The notes under the pieces: generated by a model
Seen by the model: only the letters and a program-made list of their open reading frames with translations
Told to the model about the DNA's origin: nothing
Database searches by the model: none
NCBI GenBank assembly: GCA_008931825.1
Contig: QXVZ01023286.1
Coordinates: 251,625 to 315,624, forward strand
DNA from: Phallusia fumigata
Lineage: Eukaryota; Chordata; Ascidiacea; Phlebobranchia; Ascidiidae
Direction of reading: 5' to 3'
DNA length: 64,000 bases
In this document: positions 24,513 through 43,620 of the stretch, in pieces
Layout: every line of letters starts with the position of its first letter
How positions within the stretch are numbered: position 1 is the stretch's first letter
Position numbers and translations under genes: made by a program

Positions 24513-25784
24513 GTTACATGTATGACAATATGTGTTAATTATGGGTCCCCTTCCACGAAGGGGACAAATGTTTTTACTCTTTTTTTTCTTTCTAATGCGA
24601 GTTTGTTCCCACGTTTTGATCAAGAAGGAGTTGTTCAAATTTCTTAAATTTTCACACATGATAGATGGGTATCTGAAGTTGTGCACTGTCAACTTCGCCT
24701 CTAATGGCGCTAGACAGCATATACGGGTACTTGGCATATCGTCCAGCTTGCTATTGACGAAACAATGCTTCTGTGACGTCAAATCCATTGTGGTGCAATT
24801 ACCTTGTGCGAGACCGCATGGTGTGAGTGTAGTAGTGTTTTGTATCGATGTTGAATGTAGGTAATTAATTGAGCAGCAGAAAACTAACGGATATCTGCTT
24901 TTTCCTATGTATACACAGCATGGTTACTGCTAACGAACTGTATAACTGTTAATATATTTGTCCCGCGGGGAAAACTTGAATTACTGGTGAGCATTGTGTG
25001 TATTGACTCGTTAGTTGTTGCCGTGACCAGTAATTGACCGTCAGACTTTTCGATTGCAGTTGAGTGAAGTTGAACCCCTTGTTGAGCCTTGGGCATTGTA
25101 TATTACGACCCGGTTATTGACCGGTAAGTTTATTTGTGCTGTTTGTACATGTGGCACAACTGCATTGAATGCTGGTTTGTGTTTCGTGTTGCGTTATTGT
25201 TGACTTCTAATTAATTGGGATCTATCTTTACAGTGCCAATTGTCAATTCTACCAATATTAGCTGGTAAAGGTTTGGATAGATCAAAGTTTGGTACGTGAG
25301 TCCTGTAGCGTTTGTGTTGACGCTGTGTTAGCGTGATTTGTTCGCAATTCATTTGTTGCATTTTCTTTGCAGAAAACCGCGTTCTTTATGGCGCGGCCTT
25401 ATTCACTTGATCGACAATAAATCTGTTACTCGCACTAGCAGTTTTTTCCAAGCTCTGCTGGATAGGTGCGAAGTTACACTCTGCGTTTGGTAACAAGCTG
25501 CTATTGCACAGAGAAACGGGCGTTTATTTGTTGTGGCATGGCGTACATTTCGCTGATTAAACTTAAGCGGTATTGACCTCGGTATGTTTGTTGTTTTGCG
25601 ATGTAGAAGACAGTGCGACAGAGCAATTTATTTATTCGTTCCTACACGCAACACCTCCCAACATGTATAAAATGATTATCTTTTTTATGACTGACAAATA
25701 TCATCTGTTGATACTACACCACTGCTTTACAGGATTGCGTAGTGAAACTGGTTGGTAAGGGTCATTTACAGTTTGCGGTTTACT

Positions 25785-25940
25785 ACGGCTCGGCCAACAG
25801 TCACTGCAGGTCAAACTATTGGTTAGTGTAGCTGTGGGGTTTAGTTCATGCTTTTGACATTGATATTGAAATTGACATGATGTAGGAAATGATTTAGTTA
25901 AATTATAAATGGAAATTTTTACTTTTTAATTTTTTTTCGC
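25785..25940 (+). repeat. Diverged direct repeat, second copy
   Basis: Counterpart of 23610-23760; see that entry for the shared words. Confidence 0.7.
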
Positions 25941-26951
25941 TACCTCTCTAGTATTCAATAAGACATTTCATTCACACTATATACAAATTTTATTTACCCA
26001 CACCCAAAATACAGTTAAAACATAAAATATCATTTGGCCTCAGTAATTAAATCGCATTTTTTGACACTTTGCAAGATCCAGTTTTGACCAACTGATAAGA
26101 GTATAATTATGTTGTGGCAAACAATATATATTTTGTAATTCCAAATTAGCTTGAACAGAAAGAGAAGTATGTGGCCTATGCGCTGTACAATCCCCAGGTC
26201 TGATTTAGACACATAAGTTAAAATTATGCCAACTGATAAACCCATGAAGCTACAAATAACATGGTGATGTCATTGACATAAAACTATTGTTTTTTGTCAC
26301 AATGAGTATTTAATAGGAATGCTTTGCATTTGACCGACTTCTGCTAATAGGCAAGCATTTTATGCTATTTAGTGTTGTTGGATAAATGTAAGTATATGCA
26401 GATTACCAATTGGTCCAAAAACGTTTTATTCAACCTTTCTCATTCATTAAACAATGCAAAAATTTCCTTCCCTAGTTAAGAGACTACAATAAAGCATACA
26501 TGTTTCGATTTAATTTAGAAAACTTCCAGAATCTATATTGTTTTTGTTAAATGATAATGTGTAAATTTTGTGTTCAAAGCAATAGCTACTCATCATTGTA
26601 TTTGGTACTTTTAGGTAGCTTCATGTGGGGAGCAAAGATGCAAAGGAATTTTTTCTCCAGATAGAAGAATGTTGTAAAAGTGGAATGATGCTGATATCGA
26701 CATGGAAAAAGATGGCTCTTCACCTAAAGTGCACATAGACCTTGGTACATATCCACAGCATTTCAATCTTCATGATGTTTTTCACATTGGGTCAAAAAAA
26801 GTCTGAATAGGAGTTTTGAAGATACAGGTTAACGTAAACTTTATGCTTGTTTTGTGCAGTTGCGAATGTTCCTTGGTATGGGATTCGTAAATTGTTTTTC
26901 AGTCATTTTGGTCAACTTGCTGCCGCAGATACAATTTTCTAGGCCACACAA

Positions 26952-28170
26952 ATGTATTTGCTTTCTTCGCTTAGAAAAGATACGGAACGTTTTATATCCA
27001 CTCCACATGAAAAGATTGCCGACGAAGACATGAAAATGATAATTCACGTTGGTTTCTTCGCGAGTTACATCAATGGAAGTTACAGTGGCAGAAATCGCGA
27101 AGGTAAGTCGATCAAAAACCACTGTTTGCTAGTAAAACAGGCTAAAATCTGCAACACAATAATAAGCGTCAATAACAAGCATAATATTTGTGGCCTGCGC
27201 GCACACTGTGTTCTGTAATGTCATTCCGAACGTTGAAATTGTTTTTTGGTAGCTTAATTGTTGTAACAAGCCTAATGTCAAGCCCAGCCCTTAGGCAATC
27301 AGCGGAAAAGGTGCTTGTTAATTTTTTAGAACTGTGGCCGTTTCATGCTCAGGTTTATCTGCAAATGGAAAGCTAATGCAGAGAAGTAAGTTGCCACTGT
27401 GTACTCGTGATATCTGTTGTAAGTGTTGCCCCGACTAGAAAAAAATGTCAAAAATTCCAGATGTATAACAGGAGGCATAGCGCGTTACAAATGAAAAATA
27501 TATCCCATTTCGCAAACAAGCAGGCTAATTTTAATTTCTGTACGTATGATTTCTATGTCGTTAGTTTGACGACGTTGTTTGTGTTCCAGGTATGGTTTCT
27601 ATATTCGGAATCGCGTTAATATCGATTTTGTCAGCGATGTTTGTTCTTGTTTGTGCAATTAATCAAATTTGGACGTGTTTCGTCGATGAAGATGTCAACG
27701 AAAATTTGAGGACTAAAATATGTTCGCAAATCAATCAGAAACTGAATAACAAAATACTGGAAGCCAATTTCTTGACAGGTAAACAATCACCCATCAATTT
27801 TAGGTTGTAGGAAACGCGCAGATAACAAAATTACTCCGGCAACAAACGGTAAATGTCCTGATGTAAGACAAAAAACATTAGTGATTCGCCCAATTAATTT
27901 CGTCTTGTTAAATTTTGAAAACATTTTTCTTTCCCAGGGTTAAGCAGTTTTATGGTGGTTGCAATGACAGCCTTTTTAATCGACGACGTGAAGGGAGCGA
28001 CCGTGGGTACAAGTTTTGTGTTGCAACTTCTGGCTATTGTGACATCCGTCCTTATTTGCTTGACGAACTTGGCCTTCTGGCGGGAAAACCCCTCTGTAGA
28101 GAGGGCAAGCAGCCCTGCAATGCAAAGACCTTACAGCATTAACAGGAGGCCCGCAGTGTCAAGTGCATAG
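26952..28170 (+). pseudogene. Four-TM protein gene, unit B, lacking exon 1
   Basis: Exons 2-4 are at 26975-27102, 27590-27778 and 27938-28170, with intact splice sites and frame. Nothing like exon 1 (first membrane segment) lies upstream; the duplication edge is just before exon 2. An ATG at 26952 is in frame with exon 2 and would add MYLLSSL to the loop region, so a protein of three membrane segments is formally possible. I call it a 5'-truncated copy, probably non-functional. Confidence 0.7.
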
Positions 28171-28779
28171 AGAACTTGGAATTCTTGCTACTCCCCTACA
28201 AACTAATATACAAGAGACGAAGAATTTGTCTACAAAATTGACGCAAATTAAAAACTGATTTTTATATCTACAAAGGAATTAGGAAGTAATCCATCGCCCG
28301 TCTTCACTCCTCTGAAGAGTCTCTCCCGACAAACGAGACCTTTCCGCCGCAAACACAATCCGATGGCTCTCGAGGGTTTCATTTATCCCCGATTTTATAA
28401 ACGAAGGCTCATTTTTCTACACAGAGCAATCAGAAATATGTTAGACACAAACATGATATATTATTTTTATTGACTGCTTGCAGGTTTTAGTATGTTTCTT
28501 TTATCTGTGCCAACAAGTGTAAGAATGGCTTCCTTTCTAGTTTGGTATAAAAGAGGTAGATCAGTGGTTTTCTCTATTCCTAATAACCGATTTTGCGTAA
28601 TTATAAAGCCAGCATTTTCGTTGTTGACTTCTTAAAGAAAGAGTTTGTATGACGGGGCTCGTACAATACTGGGAAAAGCGTTTTGATTGATGTTGACAAA
28701 AGCAGTTGAGCAATTTAACCGAAATGAATCTCTCAACGCTTTCAATTAAACTTTGCTTGACAAATGACAGTTCTATTTT

Positions 28780-31700
28780 CTAAGGTTTAATATTTTTAAA
28801 TTGGAACTTTACCGCTATGGCCTTGATGAAGTTCTGTACCAAGTGGAAGTCAGCACCGTCATGGGCGCCCAAACCAGCGGTCACAGTGGACGTACAATGA
28901 TGGGTTTGGCCTTGTTTGGACAGAAAATCAAAATGCCTAACATCTCTTCCCCCGTTGTAAGTCAGTTCACCCTAGAAAAAATTAAAAGTAACATTGATCA
29001 AAAGCGGGTCGGAAAGGAAGCTTAGCACAGTAAAAAGGTGCAGAAATTTCTAATTTAATTAGAACAAGCAAAGAAGTTCTAAGCACAAAAAAATTTCTTG
29101 GTTGTTGAGAAGAAAACTGAATTCTCTCTTTTATCATGGATGAATAACAAGCGTTTTATCAAGGTAGGCTGCATAAAGTTTGCCAACCTGTTTGGATTCT
29201 TAACACAAAACACAACAACATCAACTGGAAAAGGATCCTGAACAAATTTCAATTTGCACAATTTATGGACAAAGCGAAAACATGAACTTTTTCTTGAAAT
29301 TCATCAAAAACTACAAAAATGTTATTTTAAACCTGGCCTTTACATAAGTCCAACTTACCAGTGTTCCGAAAACTTTGGTTTGCCGAGCACATATACTTTC
29401 AGTGAATGCAATCATTGTAAAAGAAGCCGTCTTACCACCTTCAAACTCCATGTTCACAACCTAAACATATTCATGTAATAAAACATGCATTGATTTTCCA
29501 GACAAAAACTTAAACAAGGTCATACCTGGTTGTCACAGACATCATTGTCACACTCATAGACACATCTTCCATAGGGCCCTGTCTGTAATTCCTTTTTTAA
29601 AACATCAAAATCCTCAATATCAGTAACCACAGAAGTTGGCCAACCAAAGTAGCCCCCCTTAGCTCCATCCAAGTAGATTTTCACAGCAGAATAAGAGCAT
29701 GTGCTTTCAACACTGCAATCTGTACATCGGCTCCCAGCACCTTTGGGCTATAAATTTACAACATGTGTTAATACAGCATCAATTGATTTAAGTAAAGTTT
29801 AGTTATTTCACTCGGTGAAAGAAATCATAGCGATACAATTGCACTAAATACAATCACCAAGCAAGAAACAGCAGAAAAGTGGAGGGCCCCTGAAAAATTT
29901 TTATGTTTAGGTATCTGAAATTATTTTATTAATACCATCACTGGGTTAACATATATAATAGCAGTTTTGGTTGAAAGAAAACCAGGAACAGAGGTTAAGA
30001 TTTAAAACAGCAAACTCGTTGTTACAGTGGTTAGTGCAACTGCCTTGTGCTCACAAGATTGTGGGTTCTAATCCAGTCTTAGTCCCTTGCATTTCCCAGA
30101 GCAAGAAACTTAAGAGGAAAAGAAACCTAAGAATAATGATGCAGTTGGTTGAACAACAGAATTGTTATTAGCATGGCAGAAACTAAAAATACAAAAGTTT
30201 TTTGCCATGTAATTAAATCCGAAAATTAGCTGGTGCACATAATATATACCTTGTTCTCCTGTTTAAAATGGTTTAAAGAGCCAAATGACGACACCCGTTT
30301 GCATTTGGTTGGCATCCATGAACAAATAAGGTCAATATCATGACAGGACTTTGCCAACAATGAGAAGGAACTTTGTTCTGTGTTTCTCCAATTGCCGCGA
30401 ACATAAGAGTGGGCAAAATGAAAAAATCCAACCTGTTTTGTATTGAAAAAGTATACAGTGAGCAATGAGGCAGATTATTAGTATTTTCATGAATATTTTA
30501 TTAACAGTTTTTTAACGTTTTAGTTGTTAATTTTCATCAGTTGAAGTTTTTTAACATACAATTTTTCAAAAACCCAGTACAAGACGCTTTAATGTGAAAA
30601 TAAACTTACTGGTTCCATATGTTGCACCGTAACCACATCACCTATGATGCCAGATTCAATGAGCTCCTTTATTTTGAGATTTGGAGGGTAATATCTGAGT
30701 ACATGACAGACACAGAGCATAACATTGTGTTTTTTGCAAGCTTCACAAATTTCAATGCAATCTTCCTCAGTGGTCTAAAACAATCTTGATTAGTTCTTGA
30801 AAATTGTTCGTTTTTGGTTTTATTTTCATTCTCAGTGGGATAAAAATGATCCCCATTATGCCATTGGTTGGCCTACTTTATTTCAGATTAACTTTTTTCT
30901 TCAAAACGTTGGTGACTTAACAAAGTTAAATCTAATGAATTCCTTTTGGTTGATACAAAACCACTCACATATCCTTCTCTGGGGAACACAAGAGGTTAAT
31001 GTGGGATTAGAACCACTAGCCTTGTGAACTTAGGTAGCACCAAATAACAGCCATTTTAGAGTCCAACAATTAGTTCTAGTTTTAGGAACAAAAGGCCAGA
31101 TATAAAAAGCAGGTGTTCTTAGAGCCAAATAGCAAGTTTAAAAAGTAACAATAAAATACAAAACACACCGCCATTGGCTTTTCCAGCAAAATATGGTAGC
31201 CCTGCTTAATAAACGCCATTGCTGCATCCTTGTGAACACTATCTGGCGTAGAAATCAAAGCAAAATCTGCCAACTTTTCCATGGAAGAAAGTTCCTGCCA
31301 CCCTTACAAAAAAGTTTTGTTCAGAAAATGCAGTGAGCAATGATGGTAAAATACAAGCTAAACTTACCAGAGAAAATCATTCTGTCATCAAGATTGTGGG
31401 CATTTTTAAGGCGAGTGCATGCATTCTCTGAAGGGTCAGCAACAGCAACTATTTTAAGCTGAGGAAAAAGATGAGTGAAACTTACTTATGCTAAGTAACA
31501 TAAGCTAAACAAGTTTCTTGGTATTGCGTGTAAGAAAAAGTCAATTTCGAAAAGATTAAAAATTTTGAAAAATAAATAGCGGTTGTTAAGCAACAAAGCA
31601 TGGCTTCACTTGCCAAATGTGGAAAACTTTTTGCATATGTCGCGTATCCTCTTCCACGCTGTCCAGCACCAACAACTACGCAAGACACCTGTCGTTCAGT

Positions 31701-31802
31701 AGATTGTTCTTCCATTACAGTGTGTTTGTTGGAGATCTCAACTTGTTTCACTTTCTCTTCTGGTTGTTTTTGTGTTTTTTCCTTTGTCTGCTTTGCGCCC
31801 AT
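28780..31802 (-). CDS. Gfo/Idh/MocA-family oxidoreductase, unit B (8 exons, 425 aa)
   Basis: Exons on the minus strand: 31614-31802, 31368-31458, 31169-31302, 30610-30774, 30250-30432, 29526-29747, 29359-29460 and 28780-28971. Each exon has the same length as in unit A and the frame is open throughout. The Rossmann motif [12 protein letters not shown], the EKP motif and the six cysteines of the C-rich region are kept. CPYSA has become CSYSA. The GC donor of intron 1 is also kept. The intact frame after divergence suggests that both copies are under constraint. It probably uses NAD(P) on a sugar-like substrate, as its family does; the substrate is unknown. The upstream neighbour (same strand) is the MADF gene. 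Confidence 0.88.
30025..30175 (+). mobile_element. tRNA-derived SINE fragment, unit B copy
   Basis: Same insertion as at about 20985-21140, here with the B-box-like GGTTCTAATCC at 30064-30074. It sits in intron 5 of the unit B oxidoreductase. Confidence 0.65.
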
Positions 31803-32124
31803 TTAAAAATATTCACAAAGCTTTGTAAAACTAATACCTTTTTAAGTAACGTTTCTGAAAGAAAAAAGAAAATAAAGGTAAAGAACTTAGTATCCACTGG
31901 GAGGCAAAGAAGTAAAAAAGCATTGCACAAAAAGAACCACTAGCAAAAATACAGACAACAAAAAATTGAACAACAACAACAGAGATGTGCAAAAAACAAA
32001 AAACCATTACACAAACACGAAGATTAGAAAAAAGAACTTTAACATTTCTTTGGGGTAAAATAAAATCACACTAAACATAAAAGGTTTTACTTCATAAATG
32101 AGTCGCTGAAAATAACATAACATT

Positions 32125-33003
32125 CTATTTTCTTGATGATAATGTTGAAATTTTAGCCTCATACAACACATTTGCAATCTTGTACTTGGCTAGTGCTAGG
32201 GTCCCAGGGTCACCAATACTTTTTAGCTCCGATGCAATATGTCCAGCATATACTTTAACAGAGTCATCCTGGTTTTGTAGAGCCTCCAACATTCTTTTCA
32301 GCATATCTGATGCATCTTGTAAGTTCTTTACAATAGAGCTGAGCTTCTCAACATCAGGGTTGTTTGGTGGTGCAGACACAATTTCAGGAGAGTTTGGGAC
32401 GTATTCGATAGCAGAGCTCTCATTAAAAGAACTGCTGCCTAAAGACACTGTGTTAACACTGGGCAAGCTCGGGTCATACTCCTCATCCGTCAAAATCACA
32501 TCAGAATCGCATGCATCCGTGGGTGAATACAAAGATGTCGGGTTGACATCATTGGTGACTACTGGATCAAGAAAGCTAAGGGAATCCATAAACAGCCATC
32601 TCTTAGCAAGAGACCTTGCTGGTTTGCCAGATAGAAAGCAACTGTCCTGTGTTCTGTTTTTTTCATATTTTTTCCGAATCTTTTCCCATGTTTGAGAGGC
32701 AGCATCAGCTGTGCAAACATATGTTCAGCTCACATGAGTTTATATTACTTTGACACATGGAATGGTAAAAGCTGTGTGACAAATATCACAGAACTGTCTG
32801 CTCTCACAAATAAAAACTACAGTGTACTCACGGGTAATATTCAACGATGTTCCCACATTCTGCCACTGTTTGGTTCGCAAAGCAGTGCTACAGAAGAATG
32901 GAAGACGGTTATCCCACAACGCAGGCCTTTTACGTACCTCGTTTATCAACATAAGTTGAAATTCGAGCCTTTCTTCCACCATCTCGGCGAGCAAACAAAA
33001 CAC
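32125..33003 (-). CDS. MADF-domain (Myb/SANT-like) putative DNA-binding protein (2 exons, 251 aa)
   Basis: Exon 1 is 32832-33003 and exon 2 is 32125-32708 on the minus strand, joined in phase 1 to give 251 residues. Residues about 18-105 fit a MADF domain: LINEVRKRPALWD, then QWQNVGTSLN, then TWEKIRKKYEKNR. MADF proteins are usually sequence-specific transcription regulators in the nucleus. The C-terminal half is acidic and Ser-rich, then carries a helical segment (VEKLSSIVKNLQDASDMLKR) that could mediate self-association. The start could be Met1 or Met8. It is head-to-head with MLH1, with 359 bp between start codons. A truncated copy lies in unit A. Confidence 0.78.
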
Positions 33004-40439
<7,436 letters not shown>

Positions 40440-43400
40440 CCCAACGAACTTTTTAAATGTTAATTAAGGTCAAATAGCCTTCAAAACGAGGCCTGTTGGT
40501 GTTCCCGTAGAAGTCGGTTTTTCAAACAAAACGTACCCACTCAGGCGGAGTAACAATTTCTACGTGTTATTAAGTTACGTTAAAACAAAAAAATCTGCTA
40601 GTAGTGCCTCTTTTCGAGTGGGAGAGGGCACAATTACGTGAAGGCGAAGTACAGAATATGTTCCATGATAAATGGATATGTCGGTGCGGTGGAACACAAC
40701 TTGAAATATTGCACAGGCGCCTGTTACCAACTCAACAGTGTTTACACAAACGTTTTCGAGCTTTCGAAAAAGTATAGCGCCGTGCTTGTTGATTCTGCTG
40801 ATACCGCCATGACCGAGTTAATAATTACAAGTTTCCGATGAAGACCTTGTTTTGTTTGAAGTGTGCGAAAGTGAATGCCAACACAGTATTGGTTGTGCGA
40901 TAAGTCGTAAAGGCTTTTTACGCCGAAACACGCCTGATAAGCTTTTCACCAACGTAACACGACTTTTGACATTAAGATGGATCCGCAAACTATAACGTTT
41001 TTTTAGTGATGGTTAAACTTTTAAAATTTGGGCTGTTTAACTTTTCCTTTTAAACGCACTTAGGCAACTTTCAGGGTACACGATACTGGTAAATGCCTCA
41101 TAGGACGCAAAATCGCACTTTGAGCCAGTTCTGTACGATCATCTGAACCTCCGAGATGTTTTAAAATCGTCACAACGGTAGAACCAATGTTTCTCACATT
41201 TTTTCCTTTGCGAATGTTTCATTCCTTTGCTGTGTGCAAGCAGAAATGCAAAAAGTATACAGAAAACGACTTAAATTGATGAAACATTTAGCTACTTTTT
41301 TAAGGTATCTGCCCCCTTTCCTAAAGCCCTCCAATGGTTTGTTATGTAGTTAGCGCCCCACCTAAAATTACCAACGCCCACTAGACCACGTGCCCTGTAT
41401 TAACTCCAAAGAGCATTAACCAACTTAAGGGAAAGAAAGACAGTTTGCCTGGGACCTTCCTCGCAACTCTTCAGCATGATTGTGAGACGTTTATTTCAGT
41501 GTTGTCAAAGTCTGTGTAACGTAACTAGCTATGAAAGCCTATAGATGGTACAAAACTTACAACAACTAAAAAAAGTTACACATGTGACATGCAGTTAACA
41601 CTTGTAGCATTGTTTCTATAGTTTGAACTGGCGAATCCAGTTGCGTCAATCATTAGAGGTGTTTCAGTTATTTGCAGAAAAGTAGTTGCGTGTATCGGCT
41701 GGCTTCCCCCGTCTATGCGATACAAACCCCGTCTTTATGAGATGTTTACCGTGCGGAATGGCATATGCTATCAAATGTGTTTGCGTTGCCATACTGGGGA
41801 AACTCCAGTTGCCAAACAACACGGTCTAGATTTTACGCAGCACAGACGTTCAAGCGAAGTATAAAGTGTTGTCCTGATGCCTGAGGGTTGGACCGTGATT
41901 TAAAGTGTATTGTGTCAGCGCGTATTGCGTTTAATTTCGGTTATGTGTTTTGCTTTTACTTAGTTGAGTGCCCCAGCACATCTTGTGTGTGCAGGGCATT
42001 AAAGAGCTTGAGTTTGTGTACAAGACAATCCCTTATGGATAGTTCTCAGCTTATAGCAGTTCAGAATGCTTTGGTGACTTAAAAATGTTTTGTAATACTG
42101 GATGAGATGTGCCTAAAAGAAGGTTTTGGCCTTTATGTCAACAAGCACAAAGCAACATCTTAAACCACGGGCTCATGAGGTTTCATCACAAAACCGTTAG
42201 TGGGCTTCGATTAGTTTTAAGTGCATGTGATATAGATAAGCGGTTACTTAACTGTGGCTAAATACAAGACCGTGTTCATACTTTCAGCAGGGCCAATTTG
42301 ATTTTGCCGCTTAGTTACAAATGTGAATAACGCAAAAAAACAAAATCCATACATACTGCATCTAAACAAAGGTCATAATGTGTGGATGCATTAAAGGAAT
42401 TTTTGAGGTGGGTTTTATCAAAAAAAAATTTGAGCTTTTTTAAAAAAGTACTTAACATGTATATTATCAGCTGCCGTTTGCACAGTGTTCTCAGCTGCAC
42501 TATGGTAATAACCGATTTGGATGTAGTTCTACGCACTAGGGTAAAGATAAACAAAGCAAATTCATAAACATAATAAATCTGCTTTGTTGTCGCAGCTGCA
42601 TCATCCATTACAAAATTTCTACATTTTTAGTGCATCCGTAAAACTCTGTGTTGCTGTTGCGGCACTGCCTTCTTCGCTTGCTGTCCATGCTGTCGAAAGA
42701 TCATCTGCTGTTATGCCCTCTGCAAATGCTTCTGCTGTTGTTGCATGGACGATGATGAAGACTAGATGATATGATGCCGAATGAAGATTCCTGCTTATTT
42801 TTTTGCGCATTTAATGTTAATTTTCACTGGGTTTTAAACGCCATTTAGTATGATGATATTTTCGCAGCCTAATTTAGCGTTTCGGTCAAACCGTTGCATT
42901 ATTTTGTGAGTGAACTTGATTTTTTTCAACTGTGTTTACGGTACCTGCATGACGTTCGCACACTTTTAGCTCAACCAATGCAAATACACATAACCAATTC
43001 ACAATACAATTTATGTGCGTTGAAATATTTTCTCCATTTTACAAGTTGTATTTGGAAGGGTTATGCTTGTAAGCAGGGGTGCTGAGGAGCGTGCCAGAAT
43101 TGCACTCCACAAACCCTGCCAGTGATTGGTCATTGGGGTTGAACAGAGAGTTGTAGGCTTGTGCTGAGAGCTCCGGCACAACTGAAATTGCCACTACACC
43201 CATACAAGTAGAGGTATATTAGGGGCTGCGTAATGTTTTCTGTCGTATGATCCCGACCAGCTGGCCATCACAGGTTGAAATAAATAGCATTAGGTTGCAA
43301 CAAAAAATCGTTTTCTTCAAACCAGTACAAAACTCCTTCTATTGTCAAAATCGGCCTTCTTTGTGCATAAAGTCCGCAAAATCAAAGTTGGCTTGGTGGT

Positions 43401-43620
43401 AAACAAAGATAGTGCTGATGACTACTAACCTTTCTTTCGCAAATATTAAACAGCACAATTTATAGATACAAAGTTTTTCCCATGCGATATCCAACCACTG
43501 GTTCAATTGGTTTTGTCAGCACTGAAGGTCTGTTGGAAAACAAAACCGTCACAACGATCGGGAGTTTCACAGGAGCTGGAACATCATAAAATCCTGGGTT
43601 AAAGTGAAACAACAAATTTT
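40440..43620. other. Intergenic region between MLH1 and TAF8 (convergent 3' ends)
   Basis: It should contain the 3' UTRs of both genes. Open frames near 40638, 41888 and 42315 have no recognisable motif. I see no element with clear ends. Confidence 0.45.

Larger units (their letters stand above)
23489..26958. other. Sequence between the duplication units
   Basis: No protein gene recognised. It includes a fold-back element (24015-24372), a candidate MITE (24430-24512), a cluster of splice-like signals at about 24960-25440, and two diverged direct copies of about 150 bp (near 23610-23760 and 25785-25940). Confidence 0.5.
26959..32538. repeat. Segmental duplication, unit B
   Basis: Counterpart of 15960-23488 in the same orientation. 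The oxidoreductase gene is intact in both units. The MADF gene is complete only here, which suggests the right edge of unit A is the duplicated (derived) one. The left edge here removes four-TM exon 1, which suggests the opposite for that end, so the event was probably an unequal tandem duplication with both breakpoints inside genes. Confidence 0.9.

Noticed and set aside
42641-42770. CTGCTGTTG-rich segment as a possible coding repeat
   Set aside because: Short frames on both strands without conserved features; probably simple sequence.
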